Below are positions 36,339 to 47,526 of a stretch of 64,000 nt of DNA, piece after piece. Source of the DNA: Acanthochlamys bracteata (Eukaryota; Streptophyta; Magnoliopsida; Pandanales; Velloziaceae); the NCBI GenBank assembly GCA_019914995.1, contig CM034128.1, forward strand, positions 11,427,501-11,491,500. The letters are read 5' to 3'. The notes beneath the pieces were generated by a model. It was not told the origin of the DNA, did no database searches, and worked only from the letters and a program-made list of their open reading frames with translations. Every line of letters begins with the position of its first letter. Within the stretch, counting starts at the first letter, position 1. A program made the translations under genes and the position numbers.

Positions 36339-39300
36339 TCACTCATTGCGTTTACTCAAGGACTCGGCTATCCTTTTCGAAATACAATAAGAAATGGACT
36401 GGATGGTGATCATTGGATTTACTCCTATAGCTGTCGGGCAAACACTTCCATCACAAACAAACAATCCTTCCGCTTCCCAGCTCTCTCCGTTCTCATCAAC
36501 AGCACCCTTCTCCTCGCTAGACCCCATTCTGCAACTCCCCATCTGATGAGCAGAGCAGTAGATAGTCCAGAACTCATCTTTGGACTTTGGTCCTCCCACT
36601 ATCCTAATGCAATCCAAGAATTCTTCCAAGTCTTCTTCCATGATTCCTTTGCATTTCAGTCTTTGTCCATCGCTCCGATGAGTTCCCACCTCAACGGCAC
36701 CTGCTGCAACTAAGATTCTTAACGCTGTTCGTAGGCCTTCTCGCAAGTTCTCCTTGTCAGATTCATCAAGACGGTACCTGATCATTCCTTCTTTCTGCAC
36801 TGAACCTGATCCTTGATCTCTAACAAGAGCGAATAGGTGAGCTGTTCGAGAGTACTTCAACATTCTCTCTTTCATGTCATGGCCTGAGACCCAAGGAAAT
36901 AACGATGCAAATGATGCTGGACCAAGTGCCGGTGCCTCAATGATTGTTCGAGAGTCTGTATTTGAACTCGATACCTTGTGCAGTGAAGTGATTATGCTTC
37001 CCTCGTAGGTTTTACCTTTGAGGTCCAACAGTGATTCAGGAAAGTAACCCCATGCAAACAGAACAGGATGGAGGTGAAGATTGTTTCCGATGTTTGGATT
37101 TTTAAGCCCACTCGCAATCATTAGAGGTGGTGTCAAGAGGGAACCGCAGGCCGAAATGGTTACTTTAGCTCGGATTTCTAGTTTCTTTGAGATTCCATGG
37201 CCCAAAGGCTTCGCAATTAGTCCCGCGCACTTGGTACTCTTCTTGGCAGACTCGTCCTCCAGTATGAACCTCTCAGCCTTGCATCCGCTTAAAATCACAG
37301 CACCATTGTTTACTGCATCAAGTAGCCATGTAGTATCAGTTCCACGCTTGTCTCCTGTTCTACAACCGTAACCACAAGTTCCACAGAAATGACTTTCTGA
37401 TGAATTCCTGGGCACGGCATCGACCTGATAACCGAGATTCTCACAGCCCTTCCTCAAAACTGCATTTTGAAATCCCTCTTCTGCACATTTCTCTGTGACG
37501 CCGAGCCTGTTGCAGACCGTGTCCATAGCTGAGGTATAGTCTCGACTTCTGAAAAGATGAAGCTGGTGTTCTTCGGCCCATTCTCTGAGGACATTATCTG
37601 GTGTCTTTATACAGGCTGACCAATTGACTGCAGAGCCTCCACCTACAGTGGATCCTGCAAAGATCAACATCTTCCCATCAGTACTACTGAGAATTCCACC
37701 AGACTCGTATAGCTCAGACAGAGATGGGCCTTCCAAGGACGTATAGTCTTGGAAAGTGTAGTAGTTCCCTTTCTCAACTACTACAACTTTGTAGCCGCCA
37801 CTGGAAAGAACTGCTGCTGCAACTCCGCCTCCACAACCTGAACCAACTATGACTACATCGCATTCAAGTTTGTAAATATCTCGTACAGAGTCTTCTTGAA
37901 CGTTCAAACCTGTCTGAACAAGAGCTTTAAGAAGGGAGGAGTCTGTGTGGTTATTGGTATCCACGATTCCCTTCTCAAGTGGTCTCTCTTTCCTTGCTTC
38001 AGATGATTCCTCCTTGATGGGTAAGCTATACCCGATAGCCTTCCACCAAGGATTTTCAGAGTTCTCATCAAGCTGAAATTGATGGGTAAAATGAAGTTAG
38101 CATCAGTAGATATACTGTCAACCTTCAGTTTTATAGCATAACAGTACCGTATATTAAAACCATATCAAAATTTAATGCACAGCACAATGCCAAGTTAAGT
38201 AGTTAACATGTCCATATTATCTAACGGTGCACGCAACAGGAAATGCTCTATGCAGAGACAACTACGATAGTGGAAGAAAACATGTGAAGTGGCTCTCTTT
38301 GTGGCATGACTTGACTTATGACTACCGGATCCACTTTATTGCATGAATGGTAAACAGGGTTTGTGGTACCCAAGCAGAATTCTACATGCCTTACCATTGA
38401 GTAGAAAGTGAAGCAGCAGAAGACTTTCACCATAACAAATACGACCCTGAGGAGATTCAGAGATGTCCCACCTGTCCATCTCCTTAGGATTTCTTCCCTC
38501 TTCTCAATATGCATACCTTGAAATTTACTAATGAAAGGAAATCCTCTCGACAAGCACAGTGATCCACAAAGCAGAAGAGTGCCAATCCTTGTTGACAGAA
38601 GCCACAGGACCACTTTGACTAGAAGAATTGCATCCGATTGTGCTCTCTTGACCATTAAGTCTGCTACCTGCTCAAAATGATCAATCTTTATTAGTTTTAC
38701 AAAGTAAGTGACAAGCACACTTATAAAGGAAAAGACAGCAGTTGTGTTCATTCGTTAAGCATGAAGAGGAATTATAGAAGAACCTAACCAAATGATGGTG
38801 ACTGGCAGTGGAAGGAGTGAAATTTGAGCAACAAGATACTCATGATCCCATAGGACAAAATGTTTACTTTGATTAAAAGTAATTTTTTTCTTTACTCACT
38901 TTGATTGAACTAACAATGGCTTAAAGCAATTGACCTAGTTAAGGAAATGGGGAAGGTTTAAGTAGTCACATTCCAGAGGAGCCATTTGCATTTTAGGAAA
39001 TTAAAATATTCTCTACATTAATTCCTTGAATAACAACTATTTGTTGAAATTAAAAGCATGTAGTAAGAAATCCGAAATGGAAGTTAATCAAACTCTTAAG
39101 TATGACAATCCTTCTCATGGCTTTATCATAAGATCTAGCAATCTTTTTTTAATGATGCAAATAAGTTTTGCTTTTTTCATTTAGAAAAAGAAAAATTAGT
39201 ATAAACTTGAACAAAACGTTTTGAGCTTGTCAAAAAAGTTAATTTCACAAGCCAAACATTTCAAAGAAAAATTATCTGGCACAATTCACAAAGTAATACA

Positions 39301-39743
39301 ATACATTTTTACTTAACTATTAAAACAAAAAAAATAATAATCAAATTCTGATCCGACTAAAGAACAAACATATAAGCCTCAAAACAACATTTCACAACAC
39401 AAATATCTCCAAAAGAGATTAACAAAAGAAAGAAAAGATCAGACTTTTGAGGAAAAGAAATGGTAGAAACCTCATCCGGGATTGGAGGCGCTGAAGCTGA
39501 TGAAAGATAGAACTCCTCGACTGTCTTGCTGGGCAAATCCTCCCTGTCACTGCAGACGCGACGCGATTCTATTGGCAGAGAAGGTATAAGTGTCTCACAG
39601 ATGGCAGCTAAAGCTTGTAGCTGTGAAGAAGAGAAGCCATGGTTGTAGCTGCTGTTGCTGTTCTTCTTCTTCCCACTCAACAGAGGGTGACCTTGCCTTC
39701 TCTTGTTCTTCTCCTTCATCTTCATCATCTCTCCATCTTCCAT
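36339..39743 (-). CDS. Long-chain fatty alcohol oxidase, GMC family (FAO4A-like)
   Basis: Three exons give 759 residues: 39471-39743, 38395-38667, 36339-38072. Plant FAOs are membrane-bound, FAD-dependent GMC oxidoreductases. They oxidise long-chain fatty alcohols to aldehydes and make hydrogen peroxide. The FAD-binding GxGxxGG loop VGSGCGGG is at about 258-265, after ECDVVI. The C-terminal signature [10 protein letters not shown] holds the catalytic His near 691, and GVNPM the Asn near 734. Hydrophobic segments in exon 2 ([28 protein letters not shown]) are likely membrane anchors. The N-terminal 40 residues are basic and Ser/Asn-rich, typical of FAO4 members. I chose the ATG at 39743 (MEDGEMMKM); codons further upstream in frame lack a Met and look like leader. 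Substrate range cannot be read from sequence. Confidence 0.93.
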
Positions 39744-42095
39744 TATCTCTTTCTGCTGAAAATCTACTGAAGAAATGGAGATGAGATTTCTTACACAGAA
39801 GACTTTTGGCGTCGGTTCTTGAAAGATGACCACTTCCTTGAAAGAAAGGGAGACGAAATTTATAATCACTCTAATCTATATCAAGTCAATGGAAGAAATT
39901 AAAATCACATGTTTTACAATATTGATCCTCTATTTATCCCTTATGCCAGACCTAGGATCTTAGTTTAAGAAAGCAATAATAAAGGATGTAATGTTGCCAA
40001 CTCATATCTATTAAGGCTAAATTGCAAATATGGAAACAGCTTCGTAAAAAAAAAGAATAAATGTTTCCGATTGGATAGTCTATCAAGTTTGTTCGTTGCG
40101 AGGTTCAAAGTTCTGTTTTCAAGCTAATAATAAACTAAACTGAACATTTATTAAGCATTATTATAATTATGACAGTGCCAATTTTCTAAGACAAAAAATA
40201 CAACTCAGAAATGTCTTACATTGTATCCCAGTACATGCAATATGTATCATCAAACTCACGCATCATTTATTAAAAACCCAAACCAATTATAATAAAAATA
40301 ATACTGGCAGAAGATAATAGTGCTTTCTTTTGTACACAAAAATCACTTCTTTTCTACTAAAAACTAATTTTTAATTTACTTTTTATTAAAAAAATACAAA
40401 ACAATCATTTCAACTTATTTTTAAATATAAAAAAATACATTACTTTCAATAACACTATTTTTAACAACTTATTTTTAAAAACTTACTTTTAAAGAATTAA
40501 CTTTCAAAATCAAAAAATCCTAATATTATAACAAAAAAGATTATTAAGAAGGCAAGGTTATTATCAATCACGTCCTAATTGATAATAAGATCATACATCA
40601 CCATCATCACCGCATCCAACACCTGTTACCTGCCAAATTTTCATTCAGTTCCTTGGCTGCAAATGGGAACTTTCTACAGAAAGATATCTACTAATATTTC
40701 ATGCTTATAAGATGTCAAGTCGATTTCATAGTTTTACTTTGATCTAGCAATACACGAAGAAATACAATGGTTAATCAAAAAGGTGCCAAATATTTAGTTT
40801 GATGTCACATCAAGCAAACCAAATTTGTAAAACACCTGTGGATAAAATCATGTAAATCGCGTACCGGAAGTAAATTCGATGAGAACACATAATCACAAGC
40901 TGTGACGGAAACAAGTGAGAGCTAAAACGCGTACAAAAGTCATTCAGAGAAAGGTTTTTAATTAAAAATTTTAGAAGTCATGTAGGAGCACATGTAGCAG
41001 CATCGTCCTGCTGTTAGATAGGACACAATACAGTACACTTCACATGTTCTCTGGAACCACCAATAGTGACTGCTATAATTTCATTCCCTCAAATGAACTA
41101 CCAAAAGGAATCAGGCCACTACCCCGTTAAGTCTTCAGACCGACGGGACGTTAATGAGTACCTTAACACCAAAGTGTTCTAACTAGCAATAATGGCTGAC
41201 AATAAAATAAGGCCTTCCCACGACAATTAACATTATTAGCTATCAAAAGGCAAACCACCCAATGCTTTGTCAAAAACTTGAAAAAAATGCACACGGTAAA
41301 AGAAGATGAACAGTATCATAATCAAGGATGCAAAGAGATCTCTTATTCATTTGAAGATAAGGTAATCAATTCATATTGTGGAAACTTACCAGCCTTCTAA
41401 CTCTTATTGGCAGAACAAATGCACAAGAACGTGAGCTAGCCAATAGCAAGTGAATATAGTCCGTAGCTCAATTCTCAATCAACAACATGAAGAACTCAAG
41501 TTGAAGTATCATTAAAGTGATTAAAGCATGTATAAAACACATAAGTAATATAGAAGGTAACTCAATTCTCAATCAAGTGAATCAACAACATCAAGACCTC
41601 AAGTTAAAGTATCATTAAAGTGATTAAAGCATGTATAAAACACATAAGTATCTTCTATAAATTCACAATACCTAACAAGCTAGCATTTCAAACATATGTA
41701 GTACAACATATGCTGCTTCTCACAAAAAAGTTGCATTTCTGCTTCAGGCTGTATTTTTTAAAGCCAATTACATTAGCTATAGGCCTGCGTAGACATGACG
41801 CAAACAAATAGCTATTTCATGAGGTAGGTGAGCACATTCGCATTTCACGCTTCATTACATGCTCTTCCCTTTCCCTCGAATCAGAATATTAACAGAACAA
41901 GCAGCGCACTCGAGCACAGAAGCAAGTAAACCAGATGACGGTCCTCAATCACAAGAATATAAATTCAGACAATATAAGGATCAGATATGTGATGCACCTT
42001 TCAGTGAAACTTCACACCAAACTGAAGCTCCCATTGAATAATTCTCATCAAGAGCACTATCAGAGGAATAAGCTACATACCAATTAGTTGATCGT
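39744..42095. other. FAO promoter and ANKRD13-like 3' flank
   Basis: No gene is supported in this 2.35-kb spacer. The left end is FAO leader and promoter. The stretch 40310-40520 is A+T-rich, with blocks like ACTTATTTTTAAA repeated several times, and may be another degenerate member of the A+T-rich repeat family. The right part holds a tandem duplication at 41.5 kb. It is likely 3' UTR or downstream sequence of the ankyrin gene near 42000. Confidence 0.45.
41467..41652. repeat. Tandem duplication, period about 103 bp
   Basis: The phrase CTCAATTCTCAATCAA starts near 41467 and again near 41561. ATCATTAAAGTGATTAAAGC and the following CACATAAGTA occur in the first copy from 41508 and in the second from 41611. 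The copies differ mainly by a short insert after the first phrase and a few substitutions. Confidence 0.85.
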
Positions 42096-45047
42096 CTACT
42101 CAAATCCATCAACAAGTTGAGGTCCTTCTGAGTTTTTCGACGTATGCTTTTTGTTTGTGCTTCTCTTGCTCTTGACCTTCTTGCTTTTGATCCTGCGCTT
42201 CTTTTCCTCCGCATCAACCCAAGTATAGTCCGAAGGGATATGAAAAGGGTCAACTTCATCCTTAAAGCTCCGGCTTTCACTACTGTCACTAGACAGCCCA
42301 CCACGGCTTCCCTTCATCCACGAATACCATGAACTTGAACCCTCTGACTCCTTCGATTTACTGTCCTGGAGATGGGTTGGACTAGAAGGAGGGGTTGCAA
42401 ATTCATCCTGTGGTTGAAGCTCTTCAAATTTTGTGAAGGTCACAAGAACTCTGATCGTAGGAACAATAGGAATAGCTACCTGAAATAAGTTGCACAGAAG
42501 CAAAACATGAGGGCATAGAATGAGATTATATTTCAATGACCAATATTAAAGAGATTTGTAACAGTTGCCGGACTTGAGGATAGATGACTTAGAAATACAT
42601 TAGCACAAGAGCAACAGAGAAATACATATCAAGCAAATACGGTAGAAAACATCTGTGCAAATCCTATAAGCATATCCTTATCTTAGCCGCATTCTATGAG
42701 ACATTCAGAAGTTATACAAAATTCCAATTAGCATTAAGCGAACCTACAGAAAATCAACATCCAAGGCCAGAATAATCTAAATCAAAAGAGATTCTGGTAC
42801 AATAAGAAAAGCTTCCAGATAGATGTTACTTAGTGATGGTGGGATTCATATCTTGCGCCTTGTTAAACTTGAACTATGTTCCGAAAGCATGAACACTAGG
42901 TGCAGTATAATGACAATAGAGTATAGGTAACACCAAGAGGCAGAACAAGTACCTATAGCAGCACCTGCCAAACATGAATTAGCTACCCAAGAATGATAAA
43001 ACAAGCATTCACTGTATGTAGTGACTCCCTACGATGAGCATTAGATTCTTAACAGCTCTATTCATGCAGCTTAGTTCTCAGCTACGCAATGAAATTAAAA
43101 GATGCAGTATGTACAAACGAAAAGACGCCAAGGAGCAGAGTAAGGTGACATGCAGCATAAAGAAGCACATCCGCTACACCCACTACCCAAAAGAGCTCCC
43201 GATTTAGTCTCTTGCTCAGGCACTTAATCTAGAACGATGCTGCATGCTCCAATTAAGGGACATTAAACCTACACCAATCACAGGACTGACAGAGATTGAA
43301 GGTGGCGACTCCTGAAAGCATTTAAGATTTCAACCAAAAAGACATTCTTCTTAGATCATGCCTAGCTTGGTGTCGGTCAACAAAATAGCCTAAATAGTAA
43401 TTTTAGTAAACATCTAACCGATCACATTGTAGCAGCAAGAGCCAGAAACACAGACAAGATTTTAGAGAAAGTCATATAAGATTGTCAAGGCAAAGGGAGT
43501 CATCGAAAACCTACCTTTACAGGAAATGTGCCTGGAGGAAGTTTAGTAGTGAGAAGCTCCCTGAGCCTCCTCACTGCCTTGACCTTATTTGCTAGGACAT
43601 CGAGCAGGGGAAGCAATTCTTCAGTTTTCAAAGGGAAATCAGGGGTCAACCACAAGATCGGCCTCAATCCCCTTTTGTACTCACTCTCGTGCTTGCTATT
43701 AGAGTCACCAGTGACTCCATTCTTCTTCTTTCTGTTCTTGCCATCACTCTTCTCTTTGCCTTTCTTATTACTCTCCGCTTCGGGTTTATGGTCCCCATTC
43801 TCTGCTGACCCCATTTTCGAGAACTTCTTCACTAGTTTCTGGTCCTCAACCTCCTCATTCTTCGATGAAGCCTTCTTATTGCTCCAACCAAACCAGCTCT
43901 TCCTGTCCTTACCAGCACCATTTGGCTCTAAATTTTCAGCAGTAGCATAATCATCATCCTCAAACCCTGCCTCTGAATTGCCCATCTTGAGTGCATTATC
44001 AAGCTGCAGCTTCTCTTCATCTGTCAAAACATCATCCAGCTCCTCACGACCGTTGGCAGCAACCTCACCACGATCACCCGCAAACAATTCCTCATCAGTC
44101 ATTGCCCCAGGAACTCGTCGTGACTTAACACTAACTGAGACGTGGAGCATGTCATATACTTTGGCCTTCCAATTCCCTACCACCTCAGTCCGCTCCTGCC
44201 GTCGCCAATTCAGATGCGGTACAAGCTCAGCCTGTGTTACATCAATTCCAGGACGGTACATATTCGTCTGTGACATCAAGGCCACCTCATGCGCTACCTC
44301 CGCCTCCGTTGGTCTTGCACCAGCACCCTCCAACGCATTAGTAATCTCTTTCTCCTTGTGAGCTAACACAATCAACGATCCCGGCTGCAATGGCGGATGC
44401 TGTTGCCCGGCATCAGCACCATCGCCCAGAAAGAGAAATGTCTGATCCGACCGTTGAATTCGGAACCCATCAAATCCCGCGAGAGTCATGTCGGCGCGGA
44501 GATTGCTCCCTCTCTTCCAGATCCGGTAGGTATCCGAAGGCGCAATACGTGAAATGAAAGGGATCACAGAGCTCTCGAAATGGAACGAAATCTCCATGTA
44601 GAAATCACGGATTCGGGAAATCGAAGCGAGGATTCGTGGAAGACGGCGGCACCATTTGGCCCAAGCGAGCGGTTGGTAATGGCGAGCAATGGTCATAGAG
44701 ATCGAATCCTCATGAGCGCATACAGATTCCTGCAACGCAGACCAGCCGTTGGCGTTTTGCAGAGACCAGTCAGCGCCAGCAGACATAAGAATGTCAGCGG
44801 CGATCGGATCTCGTAAACGGACGGCTAGATGTAGAGGTGTTTCTCTTCCGGGAACATCTCGGCGGTCGATCACAGCGGAAACTTGATCCGCGATAAGCTC
44901 AGCTGCTAGTGATTCTTCCTCGGTGTTGACTTCACCAGCTTTCGGTAGGCGAGGGAGAGCTGCTACGATGCGGCGGAGTGCCGCGTGGTCTCGCCGGAGC
45001 ACGGCAAGGTGTGCCGAGCTGTGAGAATACTTGGACAAATCATCCAT
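42096..45047 (-). CDS. Ankyrin repeat protein with ANKRD13/GPCR-chaperone domain
   Basis: Two exons give 638 residues: 43515-45047 and 42096-42479, split by a 1035-base intron. Ankyrin repeats lie at about 8-40 (SAHLAVLRRDHAALRRIV) and 69-112 (RETPLHLAVRLRDPIAADIL). The following region (about 130-310) matches the ANKRD13 or GPCR-chaperone domain: MEISFHFESSVIPFISRIAP, DTYRIWKRGSNLRADMTLAGFD. In animals ANKRD13 proteins bind ubiquitinated receptors and act in endosomal sorting or ER folding; plant members are little studied. The middle (about 340-470) is charged and Lys/Glu-rich, probably disordered. The C-terminus is basic (KKRRIKSKKVKSKRS) and may be a nuclear or membrane-surface signal. 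A TATA box lies about 60 bases upstream. It resembles the Arabidopsis protein I recall as At3g04470. Confidence 0.9.
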
Positions 45048-45107
45048 GATTTAGATTTTCTTCTACTTGTTTCTGTGCGTGTGTTTCTTTGTTCGTATCT
45101 CCCTTGC

Positions 45108-45115
45108 CTATATAG
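45108..45115 (-). promoter_or_regulatory. TATA box of the ANKRD13-like gene
   Basis: On the minus strand CTATATAGG lies about 60-70 bases before the ATG at 45047. This would put the transcription start near 45080 and leave a leader of only about 30 bases. Confidence 0.55.
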
Positions 45116-45939
45116 AACCTAGAACGGGTCCACCGGAGCCCAACCGTGTGCGACGGAGAAATCCTCACCGAGGGCGATGCCGGAGCTCCAAGGGGGAGAG
45201 AGAGAGAGAGTTGAACAGAAAAACCCTCACCTCTTCATAATTTTAAAAGAACATTAAATAAATATGGCAACGTCGGAGCTCTGCCAGCGCAGCTACGCCG
45301 TATGCGCCGGAGATATTCCTCCCTGCTGGGGCTTTTTCTTCTCTCTAATAAGAAGTTTTGCAGCTGCTGCGTAGTACGTTGTTAGCAGGGAAGGTGGAGA
45401 AGAAGGTGGGTTTCCTCTTCAGAGAGAGAAAGAGAGATAGCACAGCGGAACAAGAAAAGAAAGAGGGCTCCGATTTAGAACTAATTACGAGAAATGGGTA
45501 CTCCTGGGCTTTACCGTGTACGTGTGGGTCCCGCTCTTCTGGAAAGAACATGATGGTGTATGCTCTCTCTCTCTCGTGGAGCTTTCAATTTGTAAAGGAA
45601 CTTCCCAAATTACCCTTTAACAAGATAAGTAGTGTTCTGGTTGATGTTACTGGGCTAAGAAGGCCGGTTCTTTTGGTCAAAGTAAGAAAACGCCCACAAG
45701 AAATATTGGACCGAGTTCAAAAGTCCAAAAGTTTACATGATGGAAGAAAATTGAATTTATATAAATTGGATGCGGTGATTTCTTTCTCTCGCGCTTTTTC
45801 TCTTTTATTTATACGAGAGGAAGCATGATGATGGTGGGCTAATACTGGCACGTGGTGCTTCTCTGGCAACCAGCAAGGCCACTCTCGTTTGAACTTTTCT
45901 TTTTAATATTTTATTTGTATTTTATCATCGTAGCAATAT
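45116..45939. other. Spacer upstream of the ANKRD13-like gene
   Basis: It contains a GA microsatellite at 45197-45214 and CT-rich stretches near 45560. A 156-codon ORF on the plus strand (45358-45828) has no recognisable domain. It starts amid promoter-like sequence, so it was not called as a gene. Confidence 0.4.
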
Positions 45940-46140
45940 TGTCAAAAGAAAAGTTTGGAAGTGTTTTAGATTACTCATAAAATAAAATTTTTTTTAAATA
46001 AAAAATAAATTTTATTTTTTTATTTTTATAAAAATAATAATAAATTTTTTAATATTTATAAAATATATATTAAAAAATATATAATTAAAAAAAATTAAAA
46101 AATAATTTTGTTTATAAGCTGCACCAAACGTACCCGAAGG
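45940..46140. repeat. MITE-like A+T-rich element, copy B (inverted)
   Basis: A 190-base block of nearly pure A+T ends with GCTGCACCAAACGTACCC, the reverse of the GTTTGG edge seen in the forward copies. The interior has TTTTTAATATTTATAAAATATATATTA-like stretches shared with the copy at 51.7 kb. Edges approximate. Confidence 0.5.
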
Positions 46141-46330
46141 TTTTGTTCTAGAAGCCGGCGAAGTGCGGTTACGTCTCCAGCAACTAGCGCTTTTCTTTTA
46201 CAAATGAAAGAAACTCCTTAACAAGTCTCTTCTTCATACACACACCAAGAAATTAAAATAAAATAAAAGCACGTTTCATTTAGAAGAAAAAACCTATACA
46301 AATAAGTGAATTTTCAAAGGCGTAGGTGAA

Positions 46331-46516
46331 TTAAGATAAAAAGTAGTCAGCACTGTTGAATTCTGCCCTCTTTGCTCCGTCATCACCATGAGAATGATAC
46401 TTGCATAACATTCCATGGAGTTCTTTCAATTCATTGTCTGCAGCTGGCTTGGTAGCATTGTTTACTTCGTATTTGTTACTATTTTTCATATGGGAATTTT
46501 TAAATATCACTGCCAT
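46331..46516 (-). CDS. Unidentified short ORF, possibly a gene fragment
   Basis: The 61-codon frame includes KPAADNELKELHGMLCKYH and ends AKRAEFNSADYFLS, which looks like real protein (mixed charged and hydrophobic, no low complexity). I do not recognise the family. It could be the last exon of a decayed gene, or a small protein. The resemblance of FNSADYF to the FDSADW segment of endosulfine proteins is too slight to use. No clear upstream exon or promoter was found. Confidence 0.25.
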   Translation of the reverse strand: MAVIFKNSHMKNSNKYEVNNATKPAADNELKELHGMLCKYHSHGDDGAKRAEFNSADYFLS

Positions 46517-46548
46517 AAATCCATTCTTAACTAGTGTAAGGTGATTGG

Positions 46549-46975
46549 GTGCAGAGTAGTGCTTCTAGGTTGAACAGAGTTCTTGCAGCTAACGAAGAAG
46601 ACCTAGACGTGCAGAATCAGCTGGCAAGGAACTTGAAGCTCATAAAATTTGAGCTTATTGGTCTGTCCGCTATTTCCTTTCAACTTTTAATTCGCGACTT
46701 CTGTATTTGCAGCTTCCATTTTTGCTGGAACTACGAACATAAAGATAGTGTTCTGGAAAACTGCTGTCAAGCCATTAGGAGAGTATTCACAGCTTCCCTC
46801 CACTTGATCTTCCTCGGATTCCTGACCAACTAAGACGGTTGAATTCGAAGTTTACATACCTCGATGAAGATGTTCGTACCAGACGTGGTGAAAGAGTGGA
46901 GCTTTTGCAATTCTTCCTCCCCAAGTTCACATATACAACTGCAATTATTTTGCCCATGTAAAACTTTTGAGGCAA
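46549..46975 (+). pseudogene. Unidentified coding remnant in two or three pieces
   Basis: After a CAG acceptor at about 46552-46554 the frame reads SSASRLNRVLAANEEDLDV, followed by QNQLARNLKLIKFEL, with a possible donor at about 46658. A second open piece, about 46792-46960 in a different frame, reads PPLDLPRIPDQLRRLNSKFT and then YLDEDVRTRRGERVELLQFF. Both look like genuine protein, but no start codon, full exon chain or known domain could be found. The most likely reading is a relic of a gene. It could also be internal exons of a small gene I could not assemble. Confidence 0.3.
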
Positions 46976-47526
46976 ATTCCACCGTGAAAGGCTATGACTA
47001 CCTTTGATTCTTTATACATTCGTACTAAATTGATTGCATAGTAAAAATTTGTTTGTTACATTTGAATATTGTTATATATACTTACTGTATTACAATGTTG
47101 TCTGAGCCTGGCTTCTTATAAGTGAAATTTCTGTACTGTGAAAAATATTTTTTTCTATGTTTTTCGGATGGAATTCAATCAAATTTGAAATTCAGCTAGA
47201 ATGTTTTTCTCTCTTTGTTAAAAAAGTTTATATCAAAATTTCCGCAGGATGTGAAATCTACAAGGAAATACATTTCAAAAACTTTTTCGATTAGGACAAG
47301 AAAAAGTAAAATTGGTAGATCGAATCCTTACCTTTTGCTTCTTATGATATTAAATATTCCGTTCATTTTAATATATAAGCCCTGAAGAGAAGGAGAGCTG
47401 TAGAGACGTTAACCTTCAACGGTTACTTTCGTTTTAAATTCGAATTTTTTTTTCCTCAATTCGCTCGGTCATTCATTCCGTTACAAATCTAAACGGAGAA
47501 ACAAAAATTCTCATTCAATTCAATCA
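46976..47526 (+). promoter_or_regulatory. Promoter and leader of KIN-10A
   Basis: A TATA-like ATATATAA lies at 47371-47378. AACGG cores, the centre of the MYB3R-binding mitosis-specific activator (MSA) element, occur at 47418-47422 (TTCAACGGTTA), 47492-47496, and in reverse (CCGTT) at 47478-47482. The first differs from the YCYAACGGYYA consensus at one base. They lie just downstream of the TATA box, so in the leader or around the start of transcription. This fits a G2/M-expressed cytokinetic kinesin. Confidence 0.5.

Noticed and set aside
43528-44361. Two plus-strand ORFs of 140 and 127 codons inside the ankyrin gene
   Set aside because: They are antisense shadows of the ankyrin exon, and Ser/Phe/Leu-rich as expected from complementing Lys/Glu codons.
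45358-45828. 156-codon plus-strand ORF upstream of the ankyrin gene
   Set aside because: No recognisable motif, basic and low-complexity composition, and no promoter. It sits in GA/CT-rich flank.
46331-46516. Endosulfine (ENSA/ARPP19) homologue
   Set aside because: Only FNSADYF resembles the FDSAD core; the rest does not fit the family.
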